Assembly: GCA_965279195.1 (NCBI GenBank)
Contig: CBDIHP010000047.1
Location: 124,001-188,000 of the forward strand
DNA length: 64,000 bases
Source of the DNA: CBDIHP01 sp965279195
GTDB taxonomy: Bacteria; Planctomycetota; Planctomycetia; Isosphaerales; Isosphaeraceae
Direction: 5' to 3'
Shown here: positions 1 through 7,648 of the stretch, one piece after another
Position numbering within the stretch: the stretch's first letter is position 1
How the letters are laid out: every line of letters begins with the position of its first letter
Translations under genes and position numbers: made by a program
The notes under the pieces: generated by a model
Told to the model about the DNA's origin: nothing
Seen by the model: only the letters and a program-made list of their open reading frames with translations
The model's database searches: none

Positions 1-605
1 AAGGGGGCTTGCACAGGGTGGGCGATCTGCTTCCAGCCTTCGAGGAGGATCATGTCATACGCCGCGCGCATTTGACGAGCGGATTCGTCGGGGGTCATGC
101 CGCCGACCCCGGTTCCCAGCCCGGGGATGGCGACGCTCCGGATCGGCCGGGGCGAGGCGGCGTTGTGGTCGAGGACCGCCGAGAGCGCCGCCCGCATCGC
201 GAGGTAGGCGTTGAGCGTGCCCGAGACCCGGCTGGGGACCCGCATCGTGGGGGCGAGGATCAGGTGGCCGAACCGCGACGTGCCCATCTCCAGGATGGTC
301 GCCGACCCGACCGGAAGCTCGCCCCGGAACCGTTCGGCGATCCGTCCCATAGCCAGGCGCTGGGCCGCCCCGTCATAGAAGAGGTCGATCGACCTGTCGA
401 TCCCGCCGCTCATGTCTCCGAAACTATTCGTTGGGCTGACGAGCGCATCGCAGTCGAGATCGAGGAGGTCGCCGGCAAGGACCTCGGCGTCGTCGGCGTC
501 GCGGAAGTGACAGCCCAGCGCCCGGGCGACGTCCTCGCTGCGGTCGCAGAGGCTGATCCGGACGGGGCGCGGCCCGCCCTTGCCGATCGGCTTGATGGGC
601 GTCAT
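1..605 (-). CDS. Macro-domain (ADP-ribose-binding) protein, 3' end outside window
   Basis: Reading leftward from the ATG at 605 gives at least 201 codons with no stop before the window edge, so the C-terminus is missing. The product begins MTPIKPIGKG. It carries the macro-domain signature DALVSPTNSFGDMSGGID, matching the family loop DAIVNAAN...GGGVD, and later VAIPGLGTGVGGM, the family's second glycine-rich phosphate-binding loop. Macro domains bind ADP-ribose or related nucleotides and some remove ADP-ribose from proteins or from O-acetyl-ADP-ribose; the substrate here cannot be told. No signal peptide or membrane segment is visible, so it is probably cytoplasmic. The long plus-strand open frame covering the same bases is arginine- and proline-rich and is only the complement of this gene. 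Confidence 0.82.
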   Translation of the reverse strand, partial: MTPIKPIGKGGPRPVRISLCDRSEDVARALGCHFRDADDAEVLAGDLLDLDCDALVSPTNSFGDMSGGIDRSIDLFYDGAAQRLAMGRIAERFRGELPVGSATILEMGTSRFGHLILAPTMRVPSRVSGTLNAYLAMRAALSAVLDHNAASPRPIRSVAIPGLGTGVGGMTPDESARQMRAAYDMILLEGWKQIAHPVQAP

Positions 606-1139
606 CCGCAACCTCCTCGCTGCGTCGAAGATGCGTTTCCACAACCGGAAAATGCCCCCGTCCGACGGAATTCGGGGCGGTGGGCCCCGGCGTCGAGTGA
701 CGATCTTGCCCGGCCGGCCGCCCGGTGTCCAGCGCGTGTGGGTCGGGGCTTCGAGCCCCGGGCGATGACAGGGGTGCGACGCAGGATCCCCACTCGGGAC
801 CGCGAGAAGCTGCGGGGGATAGAAAAAAGAAAGCGGTCCGGTAGACTCTTGTGGATGCCGGCTGGATTGCTAGGATGATGATCCCAGGGAGGGTGTGCGT
901 CGGGCGAGGCGGCCCGCTGGGAGGCGAAATCCGGCCCGGATGGGGATCTTTCGCCCTCGCCGACCGGGGAATGGCCGGTCCGAGTGATGTTTTACGTCGA
1001 CACACTCTTGTTTCGTTGACGCCTCATCGTCGATGAGGTCGGGTCATTTTGGCCTGTTCAGGCCCCTCAGATTGCCATTTCTGGTACGGCAAGGATTGGT
1101 CTTGTTGCAATTTGTGAACAGATCCCTCAATACTGTCAG
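606..1139. other. Gene-free stretch before the PEP-CTERM cluster
   Basis: I see no credible gene here. The first half is GC-rich with a short perfect hairpin at 744-760 (7-bp stem, TCG loop). From about 1020 the sequence becomes markedly more AT-rich, which fits a promoter region for the gene at 1397. Confidence 0.5.
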
Positions 1140-1158
1140 ATCTCGGAATCGCACAATT
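1140..1158 (+). promoter_or_regulatory. Shared upstream element 1, copy 1
   Basis: ATCTCGGAAT, six variable bases, then ATT. The first base lies 257 nt upstream of the start codon at 1397. The same pattern occurs 257 nt and 253 nt upstream of the two paralogues, so it is probably a promoter or regulator site. GGAAT resembles the -35 box of ECF-type promoters, but no convincing -10 partner is shared. Confidence 0.5.
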
Positions 1159-1347
1159 GCATTGTATCAACGATCCTTCTAGCCTGAACCACTCGTGAGG
1201 GTTACCTGGACATTACGACCTGTAACGATTCGTGATGAATTTGATAGCCGGTTGATCGTTGGGTGATCATTCCGGGCATCACATCGATGACGCTGCTGTG
1301 TCGCGGTGACAGGTGACGTTCATTCTCCACGACTCGGTGGAAGAATC

Positions 1348-1363
1348 CCGGCTCGATGTCGAT
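1348..1363 (+). promoter_or_regulatory. Shared leader element 2, copy 1
   Basis: CCGGCTCGATGTCGAT, 49 nt upstream of the ATG at 1397, with a palindromic TCGA-N-GTCGA-type core. It is found at nearly the same distance before the two paralogous genes. It may be an operator or part of the 5' leader. Confidence 0.5.
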
Positions 1364-1396
1364 CCTCCCCCTTTCCTACTGCTCCCGGAGTGTCTC

Positions 1397-2077
1397 ATGA
1401 AGCGTTTCGTCTCCGCCCTGACCCTTGTCGCCGGCCTGGCCCTGGCTAACGCCGCCTCCGCCGCCACCATCACCCAGACCTTCACCCAGCCCCAGAGCGC
1501 CACCACCTGGTCGGTCGCCAACATCCCCTTCAACCAGTTCAACCCCGCCCTCGGCACCCTGACCTCGGTCACCCTCCAGTTCGGCGGCTCGTTCACCCAG
1601 CAGGAAGTCATCTCGGTCGCCGCCGGCAACCCCGCCCAGACCATCACCGGCCTCTCGGCCGTCGCCGACGTCCTGATCTACGGCGCCGCCAACTTCGTCA
1701 ACCAGATCGTCGACATCAACGGCACCCAGAACGTGATCTCCTTCCCCGGCGTCACCATCGCCGCCGGCACCTCGCAGACCTTCAACGCCGCGGGCGCCCT
1801 CGGCTTCGGCCCGGCCAGCCAGCTGCCGATCGCCCCGTACATCGGCCTCGGCACCATCTCCTACTCGCTGGCCGGCACCGGCGGCTTCTCCGTCTCCGGC
1901 GGCGGCCAGGCCAACTTCTCCATCACCACCCTCTCGGGCGGCACGCTGACCCTGGTCTACAACTACGACGCGGTCCCGACCAACGGCGTCCCCGAGCCGA
2001 CCACCATGGCGGGCGCCTTCGCCGGCCTGCTGGCCCTCATCCCCGTCGCCCGTCGCCGCCTCGCCGCCAAGGCCTGA
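1397..2077 (+). CDS. PEP-CTERM protein, choice-of-anchor E type, copy 1
   Basis: 226 residues. The start at 1397 (MKRFVSAL) is chosen because a signal peptide follows at once (hydrophobic core LTLVAGLALA, cleavage near ASAA) and because it matches both paralogues; a longer open frame upstream is not conserved. The mature part (about 24-195) contains ITQTFTQPQSATTW and FNQFNPALGTLTSV, typical of the choice-of-anchor E domain. The C-terminus, VPEPTT, a short hydrophobic stretch and RRRLAAKA, is a PEP-CTERM sorting signal, which is processed by an exosortase at the cell surface. No enzyme motif is visible; a structural or matrix role is likely. It is the first of three tandem copies and has its own upstream elements and terminator. 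Confidence 0.88.
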   Translation: MKRFVSALTLVAGLALANAASAATITQTFTQPQSATTWSVANIPFNQFNPALGTLTSVTLQFGGSFTQQEVISVAAGNPAQTITGLSAVADVLIYGAANFVNQIVDINGTQNVISFPGVTIAAGTSQTFNAAGALGFGPASQLPIAPYIGLGTISYSLAGTGGFSVSGGGQANFSITTLSGGTLTLVYNYDAVPTNGVPEPTTMAGAFAGLLALIPVARRRLAAKA

Positions 2078-2111
2078 GCGTCGATCCGGTCGGGACACTG
2101 ACCGCGAACAT

Positions 2112-2152
2112 CGAGCGGGAGTCGTCGCACCCAACGCGGCGGCTCCCGTTCG
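2112..2152 (+). terminator. Hairpin terminator after copy 1
   Basis: A 17-bp stem (2112-2128 with 2136-2152, three G.T wobbles) and a 7-base loop lie 34 bases after the stop codon. The stem sequence is related to those after copies 2 and 3. No strong T-run follows. Confidence 0.65.
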
Positions 2153-2405
2153 GCATTTCCCCCACCCCCTCCGGAGACAGGCGGCCGGGCCCCACAACCC
2201 GCGCGGGATGGGGACCGACGACCACATCCTGCCGCGGCGGTCGATGCCGACCTTCCGTGAAGCCACCGATCCGCCCCCGCGCCGCGGCGACAGTCCCGAA
2301 CTCCCCTCATGGCCGAACACCCATTTAAGCCTCAAAGATCAATCGAATCGCCTACTATAAATGCGATTTGTTTCGTTTTCGGAACGAGGCTGATAAGGGT
2401 GTTTC
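2153..2405. other. Intergenic stretch between PEP-CTERM copies 1 and 2
   Basis: No gene seen. The sequence turns AT-rich after 2320 and contains a small inverted repeat (AATCGC at 2346-2351, GCGATT at 2363-2368) around an AT-rich loop, just before shared element 1. Confidence 0.4.
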
Positions 2406-2424
2406 ATCTCGGAATCACCCCATT
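2406..2424 (+). promoter_or_regulatory. Shared upstream element 1, copy 2
   Basis: ATCTCGGAAT, six bases, ATT. It begins 257 nt upstream of the start codon at 2663, exactly the spacing of copy 1, although the sequence between is largely different. Confidence 0.5.
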
Positions 2425-2611
2425 ACATGCGACTGTCAAGAGATTAGTCTGATCCTGTCGCGAAGGTTGTCAGGTGGAAAGGATCCCGGATCGTCCGGTG
2501 GGAGCCCGATTGGCGCCTGGCCATCGGCGGTCCCCGGTCCCGGCCCGATCCGGGTCGTTGGCGCAACCAGCAGCCGGTCGCCATCCCCCCCTCACGACCG
2601 TTGGAAGTCAT

Positions 2612-2627
2612 CCGGTTCGAAGTCGAT
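2612..2627 (+). promoter_or_regulatory. Shared leader element 2, copy 2
   Basis: CCGGTTCGAAGTCGAT, 51 nt before the ATG at 2663, matching leader element 2 of the other two copies at 14-15 of 16 positions. Confidence 0.5.
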
Positions 2628-2662
2628 TGTCACGAGTTCCCCCTTTGCCCACGGAGCCCACC

Positions 2663-3346
2663 ATGAAGCGCATCGCCTCGCTGTTCACGCTCGTCGCCGG
2701 CCTGGCCCTGGCGAACGGCGCCTCCGCCGCCGTCATCACCCAGACTTTCACCCAGCCCCAGAGCGCCACCACCTGGTCGGTCGCCAACATCGCCTTCAAC
2801 CAGTTCAACCCCGCCCTCGGGACCCTGACCTCGGTCACCCTCCAGTTCGGCGGCTCGTTCAGCCAGCAGGAAGTCATCTCGGTCGCCGCCGGCAACCCCG
2901 CCCAGCAGATCACCGGCCTCACGGCCATCGCCGACGTCCTGATCTACGGCGCCGCCAACTTCGTCAACCAGATCACCGACATCAACGGCACCCAGAACGT
3001 GATCTCCTTCCCCGGCGTCACCATCGCCGCGGGCACCTCGCAGACCTTCAACGCCGCGGGCGCCCTGGGCTTCGGCCCGGCCAGCCAGCTGCCGATCGCC
3101 CCGTACATCGGTGCCGGCACCATCTCGTTCTCGCTGGCGGGCACCGGCGGCTTCTCCGTCTCCGGCGGCGGCCAGGCCAACTTCTCCATCACCACCCTCT
3201 CGGGCGGCACGCTGACCCTGGTCTACAACTACGACGTCGCCCCGCCGACCAACGGCGTCCCCGAGCCGACCACCATGGCGGGCGCCTTCGCCGGCCTGTT
3301 GGCCCTCATCCCCGTCGCCCGTCGCCGCCTCGCCGCCAAGGCCTGA
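2663..3346 (+). CDS. PEP-CTERM protein, choice-of-anchor E type, copy 2
   Basis: 227 residues, starting MKRIASLFTLV. The architecture equals copy 1: signal peptide (about 1-24), choice-of-anchor E body, then VPEPTT, hydrophobic stretch and RRRLAAKA as the PEP-CTERM signal. The body is almost identical to copy 1, with long runs identical even at the nucleotide level, for example the stretch encoding GQANFSITTLSGGTLTLVYN. This points to recent duplication or gene conversion. The upstream in-frame extension (from 2474) is rejected because it is arginine/proline-rich and would bury the signal peptide. Probably a surface-anchored structural protein; the exosortase needed to process it is not in this window. 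Confidence 0.88.
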   Translation: MKRIASLFTLVAGLALANGASAAVITQTFTQPQSATTWSVANIAFNQFNPALGTLTSVTLQFGGSFSQQEVISVAAGNPAQQITGLTAIADVLIYGAANFVNQITDINGTQNVISFPGVTIAAGTSQTFNAAGALGFGPASQLPIAPYIGAGTISFSLAGTGGFSVSGGGQANFSITTLSGGTLTLVYNYDVAPPTNGVPEPTTMAGAFAGLLALIPVARRRLAAKA

Positions 3347-3383
3347 GCGTCCAACCGGATTGACTGACGAACGATCCTGAACC

Positions 3384-3420
3384 AGCGGGGGCCGTCGCAA
3401 ACCATGCGACGGCCCCCGCT
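3384..3420 (+). terminator. Perfect hairpin terminator after copy 2
   Basis: A perfect 16-bp stem (3384-3399 with 3405-3420) around a 5-base loop AACCA, 37 bases after the stop. It is related in sequence to the hairpins after copies 1 and 3. Confidence 0.75.
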
Positions 3421-3987
3421 CGGCATTTCCACCCTCTGGAGCGCGGCCGGTCGGCGGCCGCTTTCTCGACGACACCCCGGCAGCCCCCTGACGGCGTCCG
3501 ATCGTCCCGCACGATTCGCCACGAAACCGGCACCCCGGCCGCCTCGTCCCGAATCCCGAAACGAACCCAATCCTCCGCAAGCTCATGCCGGGCCTCGCGT
3601 TGAACATCAACACTCCGAAACAAAACAAATCGCCATTTTTCAAACAGCTACACATCTGAACTCTTAACCTGTTGATTGTACGACGCCGCTCCCGGGCGGC
3701 GCGAGGATTCCCGGAAATCCCCGCCGGCACGATCCCCACAACCGGCCCCGTCGATGACCGGCCGGATACCGGCGAGGCCATCGACCCGGGCGCCCCCGCC
3801 CGGCCCGGCCCGCAAGGGGGATGGCGCCGCCCCGGCCCCACGACGGGGTGTCAAGTTTCGGCGACGCCTCGGCCGTCGATGCCGTTCGCGTCAGATCCTG
3901 ACAAACCGCCAATCTCCCGAGACACTGAGCGCGAGCCTGTCGCGCGGTTCTGTATGTCCACCTTTACAATCCATCCAACATTGTCTC
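3421..3987. other. Intergenic stretch between PEP-CTERM copies 2 and 3
   Basis: No gene is supported. An AT-rich patch lies at about 3595-3680, a GC-rich part at 3690-3870, and AT-rich sequence again from about 3950, leading into shared element 1 of copy 3. Open frames here are arginine/proline-rich and overlap one another, as expected of non-coding high-GC DNA. Confidence 0.45.
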
Positions 3988-4006
3988 ATCTCAGAATTGT
4001 GCGATT
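3988..4006 (+). promoter_or_regulatory. Shared upstream element 1, copy 3
   Basis: ATCTCAGAAT, six bases, ATT. It begins 253 nt before the ATG at 4241. Only one base of the ten-base block differs from copies 1 and 2. Confidence 0.5.
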
Positions 4007-4192
4007 GCCACGATTCTCCGAGGTCATTAGCTTCGATGACATGCGATGGTTGGCCCATCGTGAACTGCCCGGCGGTTCAAGATTCGTAGGTCGGGGCGTG
4101 GACATGAAAATATCACGCTCCCCGTCACATCCGAATCAGGCCCGCGTTCGAGAGACAGATGGAGTCCTCCTCCCGCGAGTGGCGGGGGGGCT

Positions 4193-4208
4193 CCGGTTCG
4201 ACGTCGAT
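4193..4208 (+). promoter_or_regulatory. Shared leader element 2, copy 3
   Basis: CCGGTTCGACGTCGAT, 48 nt before the ATG at 4241. In this copy the core TCGACGTCGA is a perfect palindrome, suggesting that a dimeric DNA-binding protein could recognise it. Confidence 0.5.
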
Positions 4209-4240
4209 CTCCCCCTATTCCCTTGCTTTCGGAGTTGCCG

Positions 4241-4933
4241 ATGAAGCGCTTTGCCTCCGCCCTGGCCCTCGTCGCCGGCCTGACCGTCGCCAGCAACGCG
4301 TCCGCCGCCACCATCACCCAGACCTTCACCCAGCCCCAGAGCGCCACCACCTGGTCGGTCGCCGACATCCCCTTCAACCAGTTCAACCCGTCGCTGGGCA
4401 CCCTCACCGCCGTCACCCTCGGCTTCTCGGGCTCGTTCACCCAGCAGGAAGTCATCTCGGTCCCGGCCGGCAACCCCACCCAGCAGATCACCGGCCTCTC
4501 GGCCATCGCCGACGTCCTGATCTACGGCGCCCCCAACTTCACCAACCAGATCACCGACATCAACAACACCCAGACCGTCCTCTCCTTCCCCGGCGCCTCC
4601 ATCGCCTCGGGCACCTCGCAGACCTTCAACGCGGCGGGCAACCTGGTCTACGGCCCGACCGCCCAGACCCCGATCGCCCCGTACATCGGTGCCGGCACCA
4701 TCTCGTTCTCGCTGGCGGGCACCGGCGGCTTCTCCGTCTCCGGCGGTGGCCAGGCCAACTTCTCCATCACCACCATGTCGGGCGGCACGCTGACCCTGAC
4801 CTACACCTACGACCCGGCCATCACCCCGCCCCCGACCAACGGCGTGCCCGAGCCGACCACCATGGCGGGCGCCCTCGCCGGCCTGCTGGTCCTCGTCCCC
4901 GCCGCCCGTCGCCGCCTCGCCGCCAAGGCCTGA
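4241..4933 (+). CDS. PEP-CTERM protein, choice-of-anchor E type, copy 3
   Basis: 230 residues, starting MKRFASALALV. It shares the signal peptide, choice-of-anchor E body and VPEPTT...RRRLAAKA tail of copies 1 and 2 but is the most diverged. It has substitutions through the middle (for example NLVYGPTAQTPIAPY for ALGFGPASQLPIAPY) and a slightly longer proline-rich linker (ITPPPTNG) before the sorting signal. The start is fixed by alignment to the paralogues; an in-frame ATG 18 bases upstream would add only six residues. Like its neighbours it is expected to be exported, processed by an exosortase and held at the surface. Confidence 0.87.
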   Translation: MKRFASALALVAGLTVASNASAATITQTFTQPQSATTWSVADIPFNQFNPSLGTLTAVTLGFSGSFTQQEVISVPAGNPTQQITGLSAIADVLIYGAPNFTNQITDINNTQTVLSFPGASIASGTSQTFNAAGNLVYGPTAQTPIAPYIGAGTISFSLAGTGGFSVSGGGQANFSITTMSGGTLTLTYTYDPAITPPPTNGVPEPTTMAGALAGLLVLVPAARRRLAAKA

Positions 4934-4980
4934 GCGTAGCGATCGGCCCGATCCCGGGCAGAATCCACCGAGTCTCACTC

Positions 4981-5021
4981 CGAGCGGGAGTCGTCGCACC
5001 TAACGCGACGGCTCTCGCTCG
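4981..5021 (+). terminator. Hairpin terminator after copy 3
   Basis: A 17-bp stem (4981-4997 with 5005-5021, two G.T pairs) with loop ACCTAAC, followed shortly by GCGTTTT. Closely related in sequence to the terminator after copy 1. Confidence 0.7.
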
Positions 5022-5063
5022 GGGCGTTTTGCTGCTTCGAATGCGAGACGGGAATCTGGAGTG

Positions 5064-5167
5064 CGGAAGCTCGCTTCCGCCCTATCCCCGGCGGGAGCTT
5101 GCTCCCGAGAAACCACATCCGATCGTCAGCGGCCGGCTTCGATCGGGCACGCGGAGCGAGCTCCGCG
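5064..5167. repeat. Cluster of three GAGC/GCTC hairpins
   Basis: Three short perfect palindromes lie within 104 bp: 5064-5079 (CGGAAGC-TC-GCTTCCG), 5092-5107 (CGGGAGC-TT-GCTCCCG) and 5150-5167 (CGCGGAGC-GA-GCTCCGCG). Each has a two-base loop and an AGC/GCT centre. The group is bracketed by GGAGTGCGG (near 5059) and its complement CCGCACTCC (near 5189). It is an intergenic palindromic repeat unit in the gap between copy 3 and the gene ending at 5222. Confidence 0.65.
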
Positions 5168-5221
5168 AGAACAGGGCGGAACCGAGGTGCCGCACTCCAT
5201 GCCTCCGATCCCACGGCCAGG

Positions 5222-5635
5222 TCACGGCTCGCGGGCCCATGCCCGGATCCGCGTCCACTCCTGCTCCATTCGACGGACTTCCTCACACTCTTTCGCTTCC
5301 AGACGCATACGCATGGCGCGGGTGTGAGCGTTCTCCGCGTGGAAGCGGATGAGCCGTCCACCGGGGTCGGGGTGTTTGGCCCAGGCCGGCTGGGCGTCCA
5401 TCATCGCCCGGGCCCGGGCCTCAAGCTCCTCGTAGGTCGGCAAGGCGCTGACCGAAGGGCCCGGCCGATCGACCGACGCAATCAGGACCTCCCGACGCCA
5501 GTCCGCCCCGAGCCCATCGAGCCGATCCTCCAGCGCCCGGAGGCTCGCCTCCCGCCTCCGACCCACCTCCTGCGCCAGGACGGCCAGGCCGAGGGCGCAC
5601 AGGACGATCAGCCCGAGGATCCGCCTGAGGGACAT
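5222..5635 (-). CDS. Small membrane-anchored protein of unknown function
   Basis: 137 residues from the ATG at 5635. The start is chosen because MSLRRILG mirrors the start of the upstream peptidase (MSLRRIHG) and has a GGGGTGG ribosome-binding sequence just before it; a start at 5656 would add seven residues. One hydrophobic segment (LGLIVLCALGLAVLA, about 7-21) could be a membrane anchor or uncleaved signal. The rest is rich in Arg and Glu and probably helical (EEVRRMEQEWTRIRAW at the end). I do not recognise a family. It lies immediately downstream of the M14 peptidase gene on the same strand and is probably co-transcribed. Confidence 0.6.
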   Translation of the reverse strand: MSLRRILGLIVLCALGLAVLAQEVGRRREASLRALEDRLDGLGADWRREVLIASVDRPGPSVSALPTYEELEARARAMMDAQPAWAKHPDPGGRLIRFHAENAHTRAMRMRLEAKECEEVRRMEQEWTRIRAWAREP

Positions 5636-5663
5636 GAGTCCACCCCGAATCCGCACTCCAAAT

Positions 5664-7439
5664 TCACGGGATCGCCAGGGTCTTCGACACCGTACGCGAC
5701 TTCTGCGACCGGAACGTCACCGAGGCCTCGCCGCGCCCCTGCACATACCAGCGATACCGGGCGAAGGCGTTCGAGCCGACGCCGCGCTCCATGCTCAGCC
5801 GCGCGGGGTCGCGCTCGACGGCCGCGATCTCGCCGGTCTCGCGATTGACGAGCGGGCCGCCTGCCACCACCGTCAGGCCCTTGCCCTCGATGGTCAGCCT
5901 GTCCGGCAGCCCGATCTTCCGGTTCGACGCCTGCTCGGCGACGCTCGGGATGCTCCGGGTGTTCTTGAGGATCGCGGTCACCGCCGACGTGCCGTCGCCC
6001 AGCGGCTCGACCTTCAAGTCATCGATCACCACGCGCGGCATCTGGTCGGCGTGGTAGAGCACGAACGCGGCGTTGCGGTGGCAGAGTTCCTCGATCAGGA
6101 ACGACGGCGGCACTCGCTGGGATTGCTTCACGAACCCGCCGACCTCGATGTCCCCGTAGATCGGATGCTTGACCGGCTTCCAGTTGCGATACTGGGCCCC
6201 GAACAGCAGGCGGTCGTTGGCGAAGAGCTGATCGGCCTGCTCGGTGCCGCCGACGGCCCGCTCCAGGGTGGAGCCGGTCGGCTCGGGCCGCCCGAGGAGC
6301 TGGGCGTTGTTCCAGAGTTCATTCGTGAACGAGAAGATCCCGAGGTGCTCATACGTCCAGCCGATGAATCCGCCGTGGACGCCGTAGAGGTCGCTGTGGA
6401 TGACCATGTTCCGGTAGAACGGGATCATCTTCGCGCCCGTCGCGCCGATCTCGCGGGCCACGTTGTCGTCGCCCGGCGGATACTGGGCCTGACGGGTCGG
6501 GTGCCCCGGGCCTCGCAGGATCATGCCGCCGGCGTTGTGGAACGCCTGCACGCCCGCGATATTCGGGTGGGCGCGGACGAAGTCGGCCACCGCCTTCGTC
6601 TCGGGCCACGACAGCGGGAAATTCCCCGCGCCGAACTGGATGTGGTCCGGCTGCCAGTCGGCCGGCCAGTTCCTGTTCATATCATAGGCGCCGGGCGGAT
6701 CTTCATTGATCTGCCCGTCGCCGTCGTTGTCGAGCCCCTCGATGCCGAGGAGTTCATGCGTCCCCACCTCGTCCGGCTTCACCGGCACGAGCAACCTCGG
6801 ATCCTCGGTCGAGACCTTGAACCGCCCTCGGGGATCCTTCCGGCGCATCTGGGTGACCTGGCCGTCGCCGTCGATGTCGTCGTAATCGTCCTCATCGGCC
6901 ACGCCGTCGCGGTCGTCGTCCCTCGGGGCCTTGCCCGAGCGGGACGAATTCGTGGTGTTCGGCGCATTGAACCAGTGGGCGCGGCCGTCGGGGTTGATGG
7001 TCGGCACGACGTAGAACGCGCGCTCGTCCACCAGTTCCTTGATCTTCGGCAGGCGGTCGTAGTTCTCGGTGAGATACCAGATGGTGTAGAGGCAGGCCTC
7101 GGCCGCCTGGACCTCGTTGCCGTGGATATTGCCATCCACATACATCGCCGGTTTGCTGGTGTCGGGCCCCGTCTCGGGGTTGTTGATGGTCACGCACCAG
7201 AGGTCGCGGCCCTCGACGCTCTTGCCCAGGCTCTTGATGCTCAGGAGCTTCGGATGCGCCTGCACCAGCTTCTGGAGCGACTCGACGAGTTCCGGATAGT
7301 CGTAGATCCGGTTGAACGCGATGGGGACCTTGGCCCGGGGTGAGACGGCGTCGGACGCCGCAATCTCGCCGCAGAACGCCCAGGCCGCCAGGGCGGCGGA
7401 TGTCAGGCACAACCAACCGTGGATCCGTCTCAGGCTCAT
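5664..7439 (-). CDS. Secreted M14-family zinc carboxypeptidase
   Basis: 591 residues. The start at 7439 (MSLRRIHGWL) follows GGGAGGGAGA and begins a signal peptide (to about residue 32). The M14 catalytic set is intact: zinc ligands H106 and E109 in GNIHGNEVQ, third ligand H301 in QAFHNAGG, the MNRNWP arginine motif, and catalytic E374 in FSFTNELWN. Between the first ligands and MNRNWP lie two aspartate-rich calcium-type loops (DDDRDGVADEDDYDDIDGDG and GLDNDGDGQINEDPPG), a planctomycete feature. The C-terminal 200 residues form a beta-rich accessory domain. It probably removes C-terminal residues from peptides outside the cytoplasm. The gene at 5222 follows 28 bases downstream. Confidence 0.92.
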   Translation of the reverse strand: MSLRRIHGWLCLTSAALAAWAFCGEIAASDAVSPRAKVPIAFNRIYDYPELVESLQKLVQAHPKLLSIKSLGKSVEGRDLWCVTINNPETGPDTSKPAMYVDGNIHGNEVQAAEACLYTIWYLTENYDRLPKIKELVDERAFYVVPTINPDGRAHWFNAPNTTNSSRSGKAPRDDDRDGVADEDDYDDIDGDGQVTQMRRKDPRGRFKVSTEDPRLLVPVKPDEVGTHELLGIEGLDNDGDGQINEDPPGAYDMNRNWPADWQPDHIQFGAGNFPLSWPETKAVADFVRAHPNIAGVQAFHNAGGMILRGPGHPTRQAQYPPGDDNVAREIGATGAKMIPFYRNMVIHSDLYGVHGGFIGWTYEHLGIFSFTNELWNNAQLLGRPEPTGSTLERAVGGTEQADQLFANDRLLFGAQYRNWKPVKHPIYGDIEVGGFVKQSQRVPPSFLIEELCHRNAAFVLYHADQMPRVVIDDLKVEPLGDGTSAVTAILKNTRSIPSVAEQASNRKIGLPDRLTIEGKGLTVVAGGPLVNRETGEIAAVERDPARLSMERGVGSNAFARYRWYVQGRGEASVTFRSQKSRTVSKTLAIP

Positions 7440-7648
7440 CGCGCGTGGGTCTCCCTCCCGGCCGGATTCTCGTGCCGTCGGCCGGCGAGCGATCGACGTT
7501 AACGACTGGCTCCGGCCGAGGGAAGCCCCCGCCGCCGGGATTCGCCCCGGCGGCTCCATCCCCTTGTCGCGCGGGGGTCGGGACGGTCTACTTGGCTGTG
7601 CCGTATCGCCATGCTTCCCCGCCCACCCGAGCCGGAAGACTTGAACCC

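Noticed and set aside
9..878. Long plus-strand open frame over the macro-domain gene
   Set aside because: It is Arg/Pro/Asp-rich without any family motif and is the exact complement of a gene with clear macro-domain signatures.
1376..2335. Long Gly/Asp/Glu-rich open frame antisense to PEP-CTERM copy 1 (a similar one is antisense to copies 2 and 3)
   Set aside because: The low-complexity GGGDGDE-type composition arises from the codon usage of the real gene on the other strand; no start signal or family match.
2341..2370. Small inverted repeat AATCGC...GCGATT as an operator
   Set aside because: It is only six base pairs and not conserved upstream of the other two paralogues, so it cannot be separated from chance.
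5634..7343. Plus-strand open frame of about 570 codons over the M14 gene
   Set aside because: The minus strand encodes a complete M14 peptidase with all catalytic residues; the plus frame is its complement.
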